A stretch of DNA of 64,000 bases from Mixophyes australis (GCA_036250195.1 JAVHZZ010000002.1:64920205-64984204); one strand, 5' to 3'; shown: positions 22,462 through 34,969, counted from the stretch's first letter. Made by a program: numbers and translations. Notes: generated from the letters alone by a model not told the origin.

Positions 22462-25400
22462 TGGCGCGGGGCAGAAGAGGAGGGCAGAGGCCAGAGGAGG
22501 GCAGAGGGCAGAGGCCAGAGGAGGAGGAGGGCAGAGGGCAGAGGCCAGAGGAGGAGGAGGGCAGAGGTCAGAGGAGGAGGCCAGAGGTCAGAGGCCAGAG
22601 GAGGAGGAGGCCAGAGGCCAGAGGAGGAGGAGGCCAGAGGAGGAGGAGGCCAGAGGTCAGAGGAGGAGGAGGAGGGCAGAGGCCAGAGGTCAGAGGAGGA
22701 GGAGGAGGGCAGAGGCCAGAGGTCAGAGGAGGAGGGCAGAGGCCAGAGGTCAGAGGAGGAGGAGGAGGGCAGAGGCCAGAGGTCAGAGGAGGAGGAGGAG
22801 GGCAGAGGCCAGAGGTCAGAGGAGGAGGAGGAGGAGGGCAGAGGCCAGAGGAGGAGGCCAGAGGCCAGAGGAGGAGGAGGGCAGAGGCCAGAGGCCAGAG
22901 GAGGAGGGCAGAGGCCAGAGGAGGAGGGCAGAGGCCAGAGGAGGAGGGCAGAGGCCAGAGGAGGAGGGCAGAGGCCAGAGGAGGAGGAGGAGGGCAGAGG
23001 CCAGAGGAGGAGGAGGAGGCCAGAGGCCAGAGGAGGAGGAGGAGGGCAGAGGCCAGAGGAGGAGGAGGAGGCCAGAGGCCAGAGGAGGAGGAGGAGGGCA
23101 GAGGCCAGAGGAGGAGGAGGAGGGCAGAGGCCAGAGGCCAGAGGAGGAGGAGGAGGCCAGAGGAGGAGGCCAGAGGCCAGAGGAGGAGGGCAGAGGCCAG
23201 AGGCCAGAGGAGGAGGGCAGAGGCCAGAGGCCAGAGGAGGAGGGCAGAGGGCAGAGGCCAGAGGCCAGAGGAGGAGGGCAGAGGCCAGAGGCCAGAGGCC
23301 AGAGGAGGAGGGCAGAGGCCAGAGGCCAGAGGAGGAGGGCAGAGGCCAGAGGCCAGAGGAGGAGGAGGAGGAGGGCAGAGGCCAGAGGAGGAGGAGGAGG
23401 AGGGCAGAGGCCAGAGGCCAGAGGAGGAGGAGGAGGAGGGCAGAGGCCAGAGGCCAGAGGAGGAGGAGGAGGAGGGCAGAGGCCAGAGGAGGAGGAGGAG
23501 GAGGGCAGAGGCCAGAGGAGGAGGAGGAGGAGGGCAGAGGCCAGAGGAGGAGGAGGAGGAGGGCAGAGGCCAGAGGCCAGAGGAGAAGGAGGGCAGAGGC
23601 CAGAGGCCAGAGGAGAAGGAGGGCAGAGGCCAGAGGCCAGAGGAGGAGGAGGAGGCCAGAGGAGGAGGAGGCCAGAGGTCAGAGGAGGAGGAGGAGGGCA
23701 GAGGCCAGAGGTCAGAGGAGGAGGAGGAGGGCAGAGGCCAGAGGTCAGAGGAGGGAGGGCAGAGGCCAGAGGTCAGAGGAGGAGGGCAGAGGCCAGAGGT
23801 CAGAGGAGGAGGAGGAGGGCAGAGGCCAGAGGTCAGAGGAGGAGGAGGAGGGCAGAGGCCAGAGGAGGAGGAGGAGGAGGGCAGAGGCCAGAGGTCAGAG
23901 GAGGAGGAGGAGGAGGGCAGAGGCCAGAGGAGGAGGCCAGAGGCCAGAGGAGGAGGAGGGCAGAGGCCAGAGGCCAGAGGAGGAGGAGGGCAGAGGCCAG
24001 AGGCCAGAGGAGGAGGCCAGAGGAGGAGGAGGGCAGAGGCCAGAGGAGGAGGGGCAGAGGCCAGAGGAGGAGGAGGAGGGCAGAGGCCAGAGGAGGAGGG
24101 CAGAGGCCAGAGGAGGAGGAGGAGGCCAGAGGCCAGAGGAGGAGGAGGAGGGCAGAGGCCAGAGGCCAGAGGAGGAGGAGGGCAGAGGCCAGAGGCCAGA
24201 GGAGGAGGCCAGAGGAGGAGGAGGGCAGAGGCCAGAGGAGGAGGGCAGAGGCCAGAGGAGGAGGAGGAGGGCAGAGGCCAGAGGAGGAGGGCAGAGGCCA
24301 GAGGAGGAGGAGGAGGCCAGAGGAGGAGGAGGAGGGCAGAGGCCAGAGGAGGAGGCCAGAGGCCAGAGGAGGAGGAGGAGGCCAGAGGCCAGAGGAGGAG
24401 GAGGAGGGCAGAGGCCAGAGGCCAGAGGAGGAGGAGGGCAGAGGCCAGAGGCCAGAGGAGGAGGCCAGAGGAGGAGGAGGGCAGAGGCCAGAGGAGGAGG
24501 GCAGAGGCCAGAGGAGGAGGAGGAGGGCAGAGGCCAGAGGAGGAGGGCAGAGGCCAGAGGAGGAGGCCAGAGGCCAGAGGAGGAGGAGGAGGGCAGAGGC
24601 CAGAGGAGGAGGAGGAGGGCAGAGGCCAGAGGCCAGAGGAGGAGGAGGAGGGCAGAGGCCAGAGGCCAGAGGAGGAGGAGGAGGGCAGAGGCCAGAGGCC
24701 AGAGGAGGAGGAGGAGGCCAGAGGCCAGAGGCCAGAGGAGGAGGAGGAGGGCAGAGGCCAGAGGCCAGAGGAGGAGGAGGAGGCCAGAGGCCAGAGGCCA
24801 GAGGAGGAGGAGGAGGCCAGAGGCCAGAGGAGGAGGAGGAGGCCAGAGGCCAGAGGCCAGAGGAGGAGGAGGAGGCCAGAGGAGGAGGGCAGAGGCCAGA
24901 GGCCAGAGGAGGAGGGCAGAGGCCAGAGGCCAGAGGAGGAGGGCAGAGGCCAGAGGCCAGAGGAGGAGGAGGGCAGAGGCCAGAGGAGGAGGAGGAGGAG
25001 GGCAGAGGCCAGAGGAGGAGGAGGAGGAGGGCAGAGGCCAGAGGAGGAGGAGGGCAGAGGCCAGAGGCCAGAGGAGGAGGAGGAGGAGGGCAGAGGCCAG
25101 AGGAGGAGGAGGGCAGAGGCCAGAGGCCAGAGGAGGAGGAGGGCAGAGGCCAGAGGCCAGAGGAGGAGGAGGGCAGAGGCCAGAGGCCAGAGGAGGAGGA
25201 GGGCAGAGGCCAGAGGCCAGAGGAGGAGGAGAGCAGAGGCCAGAGGCCAGAGGAGGAGGAGAGCAGAGGCCAGAGGAGGAGGAGAGCAGAGGCCAGAGGC
25301 CAGAGGAGGAGGAGGGCAGAGGCCAGAGGAGGAGGAGGAGGGCAGAGGCCAGAGGCCAGAGGAGAAGGAGAGCAGAGGCCAGAGGCCAGAGGAGGAGGAG

Positions 25401-28400
25401 AGCAGAGGCCAGAGGAGGAGGAGGGCAGAGGCCAGAGGAGGAGGAGGGCAGAGGCCAGAGGCCAGAGGAGGAGGAGAGCAGAGGCCAGAGGCCAGAGGAG
25501 GAGGAGAGCAGAGGCCAGAGGAGGAGGAGGAGAGCAGAGGCCAGAGGAGGAGGAGGAGAGCAGAGGCCAGAGGAGGAGGAGAGCAGAGGCCAGAGGAGGA
25601 GGAGAGCAGAGGCCAGAGGAGGAGGAGAGCAGAGGCCAGAGGAGGAGGAGAGCAGAGGCCAGAGGAGGAGGAGGGCAGAGGGCAGAGGAGGAGGAGAGCA
25701 GAGGCCAGAGGAGGAGGAGGGCAGAGGCCAGAGGAGGAGGAGGGCAGAGGCCAGAGGAGGAGGAGGAGGGCAGAGGGCAGAGGCCAGAGGGCAGAGGCCA
25801 GAGGAGGAGGAGGGCAGAGGGCAGAGGAGGAGGAGGGCAGAGGGCAGAGGGCAGAGGGCAGAGGGCAGAGGCCAGAGGAGGAGGGCAGAGGCCAGAGGTG
25901 GAGGAGGGCAGAGGGCAGAGGGCAGAGGCCAGAGGAGGAGGAGGAGGGCAGAGGCCAGAGGTCAGAGGAGGGCAGAGGGCAGAGGCCAGAGGAGGAGGGC
26001 AGAGGCCAGAGGAGGAGGGCAGAGGCCAGAGGAGGAGGGCAGAGGCCAGAGGAGGAGGGCAGAGGCCAGAGGAGGAGGAGGAGGAGGGCAGAGGCCAGAG
26101 GCCAGAGGAGGAGAGCAGAGGCCAGAGGAGGAGGAGGGCAGAGGGCAGAGGAGGAGGAGGGCAGAGGGCAGAGGCCAGAGGAGGGCAGAGGGCAGAGGGC
26201 AGAGGAGGGCAGAGGGCAGAGGGCAGAGGAGGGCAGAGGGCAGAGGGCAGAGGCCAGAGGAGGAGGAGGCCAGAGGTCAGAGGAGGAGGGCAGAGGCCAG
26301 AGGCCAGAGGCGGAGAGGAGGGCAGAGGGCAGAGGAGGAGGAGGAGGGCAGAGGCCAGAGGCGGAGGAGGAGGGCAGAGGCCAGAGGCGGAGGAGGAGGG
26401 CAGAGGCCAGAGGAGGAAAAGGAGGGCAGAGGCCAGAGGAGGAGGAGGAGGGCAGAGGCCAGAGGAGGAGGAGGAGGGCAGAGGCCAGAGGCCAGAGGAG
26501 GAGGAGAGCAGAGGCCAGAGGCCAGAGGAGGAGGAGGGCAGAGGCCAGAGGCCAGAGGAGGAGGAGAGCAGAGGCCAGAGGCCAGAGGAGGAGGAGAGCA
26601 GAGGCCAGAGGCCAGAGGAGGAGGAGGCAGAGGCCAGAGGCCAGAGGAGAGGAGAGCAGAGGCCAGAGGCCAGAGGAGGAGGAGAGCAGAGGCCAGAGGA
26701 GGAGGAGAGCAGAGGCCAGAGGCCAGAGGAGGAGGAGGAGAGCAGAGGCCAGAGGAGGAGGAGAGCAGAGGCCAGAGGAGGAGGAGGGCAGAGGGCAGAG
26801 GAGGAGGAGAGCAGAGGCCAGAGGAGGAGGAGGGCAGAGGGCAGAGGAGGAGGAGGGCAGAGGGCAGAGGCAGAGGAGGAGGAGGGCAGAGGGCAGAGGC
26901 CAGAGGAGGAGGAGGAGGCAGAGGGCAGAGGCCAGAGGAGGAGGAGGGCAGAGGGCAGAGGGCAGAGGCCAGAGGAGGAGGAGGAGGGCAGAGGCCAGAG
27001 GTGGAGGAGGGCAGAGGGCAGAGGGCAGAGGCCAGAGGAGGAGGAGGAGGCCAGAGGTCAGGAGGAGGGCAGAGGCCAGAGGCCAGAGGAGGAGGGCAGA
27101 GGCCAGAGGAGGAGGGCAGAGGCCAGAGGAGGAGGGCAGAGGCCAGAGGAGGAGGGCAGAGGCCAGAGGAGGAGGAGGAGGAGGAGGAGGAGGAGGGCAG
27201 AGGCCAGAGGAGGAGAGCAGAGGCCAGAGGAGGAGGAGGGCAGAGGGCAGAGGAGGAGGAGGGCAGAGGGCAGAGGCCAGAGGAGGGCAGAGGGCAGAGG
27301 GCAGAGGCCAGAGAGGAGGAGGCCAGAGGTCAGAGGAGGAGGGCAGAGGCCAGAGGCCAGAGGCGGAGGAGGAGGGCAGAGGGCAGAGGAGGAGGAGGAG
27401 GGCAGAGGCCAGAGGCGGAGGAGGAGGGCAGAGGGCCAGAGGAGGAAAAGGAGGGCAGAGGCCAGAGGAGGAGGAGGAGGGCAGAGGGCAGAGGCCAGAG
27501 GAGGAGGAGGAGGGCAGAGGCCAGAGGCCAGAGGAGAGGAGGAGGGCAGAGGGCCAGAGGCCAGAGGCCAGATGAGGAGGAGAGGGCAGAGGGCCAGAGG
27601 CCAGAGGAGGAGGAGGAGAGCAGAGGCCAGAGGAGGAGGAGAGCAGAGGCCAGAGGAGGAGGAGGGCAGAGGGCAGAGGAGGAGGAGAGCAGAGGCCAGA
27701 GGAGGAGGAGGGCAGAGGGCAGAGGAGGAGGAGAGGAGAGGGCAGAGGGCAGAGGCCAGAGGAGGGAGGAGGCAGAGGGCAGAGGCCAGAGGAGGAGGAG
27801 GAGGGCAGAGGGCAGAGGAGGAGGAGGGCAGAGGGCAGAGGGCAGAGGAGGAGGAGGAGGAGGGCAGAGGCCAGAGGTGGAGGAGGGCAGAGGGCAGAGG
27901 CCAGAGGAGGAGGAGGAGGCAGAGGTCAGAGGAGGGCAGAGGCCAGAGGCCAGAGGAGGAGGGCAGAGGCCAGAGGAGGAGGGCAGAGGCCAGAGGAGAA
28001 GGGCAGAGCCAGAGGAGGAGGGCAGAGGCCAGAGGAGGAGGAGGAGGAGGGCAGAGGCCAGAGGCCAGAGGAGGAGGGCAGAGGCCAGAGGAGGAGGAGG
28101 AGGAGGAGGAGGGCAGAGGCCAGAGGAGGAGGGCAGAGGCCAGAGGAGGAGGAGGAGGAGGAGGAGGAGGGCAGAGGCCAGAGGCCAGAGGAGGAGAGCA
28201 GAGGCCAGAGGAGGAGGAGGGCAGAGGGCAGAGGAGGAGGAGGGCAGAGGGCAGAGGCCAGAGGAGGGCAGAGGGCAGAGGCCAGAGGAGGAGGAGGCCA
28301 GAGGTCAGAGGAGGAGGCAGAGGCCAGAGGCCAGAGGCGGAGAGGAGGGCAGAGGGCAGAGGAGGAGGAGGAGGGCAGAGGCCAGAGGCGGAGGAGGAGG

Positions 28401-31400
28401 CAGAGGCCAGAGGAGGAGAGGAGGCAGAGGCAGAGGCCAGAGGAGGAGGAGGAGGCAGAGGGCAGAGGCCAGAGGAGGAGGAGGAGGCAGAGGGCAGAGG
28501 CCAGAGGAGGAGGAGGAGGGCAGGAGGGCCAGAGGCCAGAGGAGGAGGAGGAGGGCAGAGGGCCAGAGGCCAGAGGCCAGAGGCCAGAGGAGGAGGAGGA
28601 GGGCAGAGGGCCAGAGGCCAGAGGAGGAGGAGGAGGCAGAGGCCAGAGGCCAGAGGAGGAGGAGGAGAGCAGAGGGCCAGAGGCCAGAGGAGGAGGAGGA
28701 GAGCAGAGGCCAGAGGAGGAGGAGAGCAGAGGCCAGAGGAGGAGGAGGGGCAGAGGGCAGAGGAGGAGGAGGGCAGAGGGCAGAGGAGGGCAGAGGCAGA
28801 GGGCAGAGGAGGAGGTGAGGGCAGAGGGCAGAGGGCAGGAGGAGGGCAGAGGGCAGAGGGCAGAGGAGGAGGAGGGCAGAGGGCAGAGGCCAGAGGAGGA
28901 GGAGGGCAGAGGGGCAGAGGCCGGAGGAGGAGGAGGGCAGAGGGCAGAGGCCAGAGGAGGAGAGGAGGGCAGAGGCAAGAGTGGCAGCAGAGGCAGAGGA
29001 GGAGGAGGGCAGAGGGCAGAGGCCAGAGGAGGAGGAGGAGGGCAGAGGGCAGAGGCCAGAGGAGGAGGAGGAGGGCAGAGGCCAGAGGCCAGAGGAGGAG
29101 GAGGAGGGCAGAGGCAGAGGAGGAGGAGGAGGGCAGAGGCCAGAGGCCAGAGGAGGAGGAGGAGAGGCAGAGGCCAGAGGCCAGAGGAGGAGGAGGAGAG
29201 CAGAGGCAGAGGCCAGAGGAGGAGGAGGAGAGCAGAGGCAGAGGAGGAGGAGAGCAGAGGCCAGAGGAGGAGGAGGGCAGAGGGCAGAGGAGGAGGAGGG
29301 GCAGAGGGCAGAGGAGGGCAGAGGGCAGAGGGCAGAGGAGGAGGAGGGCAGAGGGCAGAGGGCAGAGGAGGAGGAGGGGCAGAGGGCAGAGGCCAGAGGA
29401 GGAGGAGAGGCAGAGGGCAGAGGCCAGAGGAGGAGGAGGGCAGAGGGCAGAGGCCGGAGGAGGAGGGCAGAGGGCAGAGGCCAGAGGAGGAGGAGGAGGG
29501 CAGAGGCCAGAGGAGGAGGAGGAGGGCAGAGGCCAGAGGAGGAGGAGGAGGGCAGAGGCAGAGGAGGAGGAGGAGGGCAGAGGCCAGAGGAGGAGGAGGA
29601 GGGCAGAGGCCAGAGGAGGAGGAGGAGGGCAGAGGCCAGAGGCCAGAGGAGGAGGGCAGAGGCCAGAGGAGGAGGGCAGAGGCCAGAGGAGGAGGGCAGA
29701 GGCAGAGGCGGAGGAGGAGGCCAGAGGCGGAGGAGGAGGGCAGAGGGCAGAGGAGGAGGGCAGAGGGCAGAGGAGGAGGAGGGCAGAGGGCAGAGGAGGA
29801 GGAGGGCAGAGGGCAGAGGAGGGCAGAGGGCAGAGGGCAGAGGAGGAGGAGGGCAGAGGCAGAGGCAGAGGAGGAGGAGGGCAGAGGGCAGAGGCCAGAG
29901 GAGGAGGAGGGCAGAGGGCAGAGGCCAGAGGAGGAGGAGGAGGGCAGAGGCCAGAGGAGGAGGAGGAGGGCAGAGGCCAGAGGTCAGAGGAGGGCAGAGG
30001 CCAGAGGCCAGAGGAGGAGGGCAGAGGCCAGAGGCGGAGGAGGAGGCCAGAGGCGGAGGAGGAGGCCAGAGGCCAGAGGAGGAGGGCAGAGGCCAGAGGC
30101 GGAGGAGGGCAGAGGCCAGGAGGAGGAGGAGGGCAGAGGCAGAGGAGGAGGAGGGCAGAGGGCAGAGGAGGGCAGAGGGCAGAGGCCAGAGGAGGAGGAG
30201 GGCAGAGGGCAGAGGCCAGAGGAGGAGGAGGGCAGAGGGCAGAGGCCAGAGGAGGAGGAGGGCAGAGGGCAGAGGCCAGAGGAGGAGGAGGGCAGAGGGC
30301 AGAGGCCAGAGGAGGAGGAGGGCAGAGGGCAGAGGCCGGAGGAGGAGGGCAGAGGCAGAGGAGGAGGAGGAGGGCAGAGGTCAGAGGAGGGCAGAGGCCA
30401 GAGGCCAGAGGAGGAGGGCAGAGGCCAGAGGCGGAGGAGGAGGGCAGAGGCCAGAGGAGGAGGGGCAGAGGCCAGAGGAGGAGGGCAGAGGCCAGAGGAG
30501 GAGGCAGAGGCCAGAGGAGGAGGGGCAGAGGCCAGAGGAGGAGGGCAGAGGCCAGAGGAGGAGGGCAGAGGCCAGAGGAGGAGGGCAGAGGCCAGAGGAG
30601 GAGGGCAGAGGCCAGAGGAGGAGGGCAGAGGCCAGAGGAGGAGGGCAGAGGCCAGAGGAGGAGGAGGAGGGCAGAGGCCAGAGGCCAGAGGAGGAGAGCA
30701 GAGGCCAGAGGCCAGAGCGAGGAGGAGGGCAGAGGGCAGAGGAGGAGGAGGGCAGAGGGCAGAGGCGGGCAGAGGGCAGAGGCCAGAGGAGGGCAGAGGG
30801 CAGAGGGCAGAGGCCAGAGGAGGAGAGCAGAGGCCAGAGGAGGAGAGCAGAGGCCAGAGGAGGAGAGCAGAGGCCAGAGGCCAGAGGCGGGCAGAGGGCA
30901 GAGGCCAGAGGAGGAGGAGGAGGGCAGAGGGCAGAGGGCAGAGGCCAGAGGAGGAGGCCAGAGGAGGAGGCCAGAGGAGGAGGGCAGAGGCGGAGGAGGG
31001 CAGAGGCCAGAGGAGGAGGAGGGCAGAGGGCAGAGGAGGAGGAGGGCAGAGGGCAGAGGAGGGCAGAGGGCAGAGGGCAGAGGAGGAGGAGGGCAGAGGG
31101 CAGAGGCCAGAGGAGGAGGAGGGCAGAGGGCAGAGGCCAGAGGAGGAGGAGGGCAGAGGGCAGAGGCCAGAGGAGGAGGAGGGCAGAGGGCAGAGGCCAG
31201 AGGAGGAGGAGGGCAGAGGGCAGAGGCCGGAGGAGGAGGGCAGAGGGCAGAGGCCAGAGGAGGAGGAGGAGGGCAGAGGTCAGAGGAGGGCAGAGGCCAG
31301 AGGCCAGAGGAGGAGGGCAGAGGCCAGAGGCGGAGGAGGAGGCCAGAGGCGGAGGAGGAGGCCAGAGGCCAGAGGAGGAGGCCAGAGGCCAGAGGAGGAG

Positions 31401-31673
31401 GGCAGAGGCCAGAGGAGGAGGGCAGAGGCCAGAGGAGGAGGGCAGAGGCCAGAGGAGGAGGGCAGAGGCCAGAGGAGGAGGGCAGAGGGCCAGAGGAGGA
31501 GGGCAGAGGCCAGAGGAGGAGGGCAGAGGCCAGAGGAGGAGGGCAGAGGGCCAGAGGAGGAGGGCAGAGGCCAGAGGAGGAGGAGGAGGGCAGAGGCCAG
31601 AGGCCAGAGGAGGAGAGCAGAGGCCAGAGGCGGAGGAGGAGGGCAGAGGCCAGAGGCGGAGGAGGCCAGAGGA
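22462..31673. repeat. Polypurine tandem array of about 9.2 kb (AGAGGCC/AGAGGGC modules with AGG runs)
   Basis: The plus strand is built from 7-bp modules AGAGGCC and AGAGGGC joined by runs of AGG (one to about nine copies), with almost no T. Variants mark local expansions: GGTCAGAGG clusters at 22560-22830 and 23670-23910, GAGAGCAGAGG mainly at 25230-25710 and 26500-26830, and GGCGGAGG mostly after 26310. Higher-order repetition is visible: GGAGGAAAAGG at 26412 and 27441 (1029 bp), CGGAGAGGAG at 26311 and 28338, and GGCCGGAGG at about 29452, 30334 and 31225 (about 880-890 bp). Several frames remain open for thousands of bases only because the modules lack stop codons. Confidence 0.95.
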
Positions 31674-31790
31674 GGAGGGGGACAGAGGAGGAGGGGGGAC
31701 AGAGGAGGAGGGGGGACAGAGGAGGGAGGGGGACAGAGGAGGAGGGGGACAGAGGAGGAGGGGGACAGAGGAGGGGGGGGGGACAGATGG
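31674..31790. repeat. Short GGACAGAGGAGG-type array
   Basis: Six to seven copies of a 16-18-bp unit, GGGGGACAGAGGAGGAG with small length changes, lie between the polypurine array and the 29-bp unit. It is a transition form sharing words with both. Confidence 0.85.
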
Positions 31791-31809
31791 CAGAGGAGGG
31801 TGACAGCGT

Positions 31810-31838
31810 GGAGAGAGGGCAGAGGAGGGGGACAGCGT
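31810..31838. repeat. Single 29-bp unit that is expanded in hAT element B
   Basis: GAGAGAGGGCAGAGGAGG then GGGACAGCGT, flanked on both sides by GACAGCGT. The reverse complement of the unit tandemly repeated at 38936-39235 is nearly identical. Confidence 0.75.
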
Positions 31839-31842
31839 GACA

Positions 31843-32178
31843 GGGGGCAGTGTGCCTGGATGCAGAGGGGGCAGTGTGCCTGGATGCAGAGGGGGCAGTG
31901 TGCCTGGATGCAGAGGGGGCAGTGTGCCTGGATGCAGAGGGGGCAGTGTGCCTGGATGCAGAGGGGGCAGTGTGCCTGGATGCAGAGGGGGCAGTGTGCC
32001 TGGATGCAGAGGGGGCAGTGTGCCTGGATGCAGAGGGGGCAGTGTGCCTGGATGCAGAGGGGGCAGTGTGCCTGGATGCAGAGGGGGCAGTGTGCCTGGA
32101 TGCAGAGGGGGCAGTGTGCCTGGATGCAGAGGGGGCAGTGTGCCTGGATGCAGAGGGGGCAGTGTGCCTGGATGCAGA
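31843..32178. repeat. 24-bp tandem array, 14 copies
   Basis: The unit GGGGGCAGTGTGCCTGGATG plus CAGA repeats 14 times with constant length and no visible change, showing recent expansion or homogenisation. The same unit occurs once in element B (complement near 38668-38692). Confidence 0.97.
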
Positions 32179-32363
32179 GGGGCATTTTTGCATACAACTA
32201 AATAAGTATTTCTGTCGTGACCTAAATACTTATTACAATTTTTTGACCCAACTACTCCTAAAACAGGACTGCTCAGTAATTATTTTGGAGGGGTGCCTTG
32301 AAAAAATTTGGAGACTCTAAGGGTGCCGCGAACTGCAAAAGTTTGGGAACCACTGGCCTATGG

Positions 32364-33404
32364 TCATGTTTCTAGCAAACATTAGAAAGTGAAAGCAAAA
32401 CGTCCGACTAGTTGCTATGGGAGTTACCACATTGTTGCTGTACATCCCTGAGTGTGTTGTTACTCTTTCTATCTAACCATCTGTATGTGGTGCGGCACTG
32501 TAAATATACATTCATATGCAAAAAGAGGTTACTTCAGGACAAGTCCCTGGAGCCAGCTAGCCCTCTTGTTATTTTAGCATAACTTCTAAAAACGCAATGA
32601 TTACATACAGAGCTACTAAAGACACCCATAAATACCATATCAGATGATGACAGTCTGCAGTTTATTAGATAACGAGCTGCCCATGTCATATAGTGGGAGC
32701 ATTGCATGTACATTTATGAATGTTACATAAAGTATCAAAACACTAGCAATGATCATACACATAACAACGATCATGGAACTGGCATTTAACCCAGAAACAC
32801 AACGAGAAAAGAACGCAGCGAAGACACTGGCGCCAACATTTACGCTAAATTAATTTTCTTACACAGAACAACGTTGCAATAAACCAATTGTGCATTACAA
32901 ATAGACTGAGTCATAAACATGTTATTGAGCTAAGGGACATATGTGGGCGGGCATCTTGTTAGCCCATTGGCAATTGAATAGGCAGTGATCTGAGCTCACC
33001 ATTTCCTGGAACCTAAAACATAAGAAAGTGAGCACCTGTGCCCCAAGCAGAACTTTACAATTACAGTGATAAATGTGCTGCTTCTAGCCTAATCGCCCAC
33101 AAATAAACTGTATCCCAGAATTGCTCCTGTAATATGATGAGAAGTGCGAAAATCCTTTAGTTTCACACTTAATCCAATCTGGTCTGACCATAATTAGTTT
33201 TTAGACATTGTGCAGGATAATTACAGGACAATCATACAGTAACAGGCTACAGAGAACTATAAATGGATGATTTTAGTTCTAGTATATCTGTCAATACTCC
33301 CTATCACTTTATACTAATGGTGGAGGTATGTGTCTTAAATGCAAACGGGCAATAGCCGATAATTCACCCCTATAAAAGCGATAATGTCAAGACTAATCAG
33401 AAAA
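32364..33404. other. No gene seen
   Basis: Ordinary AT-rich unique sequence; no exon or repeat end was recognised. Confidence 0.45.
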
Positions 33405-33412
33405 CTATATTT

Positions 33413-33683
33413 CATACTTGCCTACTTTGGGCAAGTTCTTTCCAGGAGAGGGGCTAGGCAGGAGGGGGCGAGGCACGGCCAAACACGTCATTTTGCCATT
33501 CCCCCCCCCCCCCGAAGAAAATGCTGTTTTGCCGCTGGGGGCGGGGCCAAAATGAAGCCATTCACCGCGAATGGCGATTTTTGGGACGGCAGTAGCTGGA
33601 TGCGGGAGATTTGCCCGCTCTCCCGGGAGTCCGTGAGACTGACCCGAATTTCGGGAGTCTCCCGGACAGAGTTGGCAAGTATG
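33413..33683. mobile_element. hAT-type MITE, 271 bp (CATACTTGCC family, copy 2)
   Basis: Ends CATACTTGCC and GGCAAGTATG, with a perfect 8-bp duplication CTATATTT at 33405-33412 and 33684-33691. The GC-rich interior contains GGGGCGGGGCCAAAATGAAG and CGGGAGTCTCCCGGACAGAG, and a run of about a dozen C near 33501. Confidence 0.92.
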
Positions 33684-33691
33684 CTATATTT

Positions 33692-34335
33692 ACACAATTT
33701 TTCCTACTCTTTGCATGGTCAGCATATGTTTTACTGTAGGAATCCTGGGCTTTTGTGTATTATGTTCCATTTGTGACAAAAAAGAAACCGCTGTATGAAC
33801 CCTTGTACAGAGTGAACAATTTCCTTTAATCACCTGGTTATACATCTTGCTTAATATGCGGTAACGCTGTGCTAGGTTTAGGATGGTTATTGTCATGCGA
33901 GCTGTGGTGCACTATAAATCCCAGGTATAGTAACAATGACGGTTTCATTTCCTTTAACATACATACCATCACAAAGGCACAATAAATAAACTGTATTGAT
34001 CTAGGAATGACATTAGAATCTAGTGTGCTATTTTCTGTTGGATCAGTGGTCACGTGATAGAGCATAAAATTCTTTAAAAACACAAATATTGTCTCCAAAA
34101 TATCTATAACCTAAATTACATAGATTTCTGTTCCCTGCATCTGTTGAGGATTTGACCCATTTACATTACATTTAAAGCAGATTAGTCACCAAGTGTGGAC
34201 ATTGGTTTCTTCAGTCTTCAGGAAATGTCATAGCAAATGGTTCATTTAAGTTTCTAATAGAGTCAAATCCTTCTTTCCCTTAATCTTCTCCCTGACAAAA
34301 AGAATATATATACATCCAGAGACATCAGTGTGTTC
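33692..34335. other. No gene seen
   Basis: Unique-looking sequence; no coding motif was recognised. Confidence 0.45.
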
Positions 34336-34600
34336 ATTATCATCAGCAGCAGCTATTTATATAGCACCACTAAGTTCCTTTACACACACACAGACTAGGG
34401 TCAATTTGACAGCAGCCAATTAACCTACCAGTATGTTTTTGGAGTGTGGGAGAAAACCAGAGCACCCGGAGGAAACTCACGCAAACACGGGGAGAACATA
34501 CAAACTCCACACAGATAAGGCCATGGTCGGGAATTGAACTCATGCCCCCAGTGCTGTGAAGCAGAAGTGTTAACCACTAAGCCACCGTGCTGTTCCTGCT
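34336..34600 (-). mobile_element. tRNA-derived SINE, minus strand (copy 1)
   Basis: On the minus strand it starts with GCACGGTGGCTTAGTGGTTA (A-box-like) and continues with GGGGGCATGAGTTCAATTCC (B-box-like GTTCAATTC). It then runs through GAGTTTGTATGTTCTCCCCG to a short GCTATATAAATA tail. It is shorter in the tail than the copy at 51635-51987. Confidence 0.85.
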
Positions 34601-34809
34601 CTAGGACACATTCTAGGTGTGTTTGCAAATATAATGGGTAATCAAATCACACTGCAATCACTTTTTTTTTTTCTATGACGTCTGTGTAAGAGAAGGATGA
34701 GGGTAGACCCAACCAGTAGGTCAAAACATTAGAAGAATCAGATGTCTAGACCAACTGGAAGCCAATCACAGCTTTAGAGGAATTCACACCCCAACATGTA
34801 GCTTGTAAT

Positions 34810-34945
34810 TATAATTATTATTATTATTATCATAGATTTGTAAGGCACCACAGTGCTCCACAGCATTGTACAGTAGGGAAAACAGTAAAAACATAAAAAC
34901 AGGGACATACAAGGTAGACAAAATACACATAGACATGAAAGCAAA
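34810..34945 (-). mobile_element. L2 3'-UTR fragment with ATT microsatellite tail
   Basis: ATTATTATTATTATTATCAT followed by GATTTGTAAGGCACCACAGT and AGCATTGTACAGTAGGGAAA is the L2-type 3' end in reverse orientation, without coding sequence. Confidence 0.6.
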
Positions 34946-34969
34946 GGTTATGAATGAGCTCTCACAAAA

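Larger units (their letters stand above)
22218..32355 (+). mobile_element. Non-autonomous hAT element A, 10.1 kb, filled with expanded tandem arrays
   Basis: Left end CGGCGGTTCCCAAAGTGTGC and right end AAAAGTTTGGGAACCACTG are inverted. The flanking 8-mer GCCTATGG is perfect at 22210-22217 and 32356-32363. Between the ends, in order: a short subterminal region, a palindrome (22264-22461), a polypurine array of about 9.2 kb, a short GGACAGAGG array, one 29-bp unit, fourteen 24-bp units, and a 175-bp AT-rich 3' segment. That segment (CTAAATACTTATTAC, GGAGGGGTGCCTTGAAAAAA) is shared with elements B and C. No transposase sequence is present. The long open frames inside come from repeat periodicity. 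Confidence 0.93.

Noticed and set aside
31843..32178. CRISPR-like regular array
   Set aside because: Units are contiguous with no spacers, and the context is a eukaryotic transposon.
22363..32320. Very long open frames (up to 2151 codons, Arg/Gly/Glu-rich or Leu/Pro/Ser-rich) on both strands
   Set aside because: They overlap each other in several frames and exist only because the purine modules contain no stop codons. The composition simply follows the repeat. They lie inside a hAT element, with no promoter or domain.
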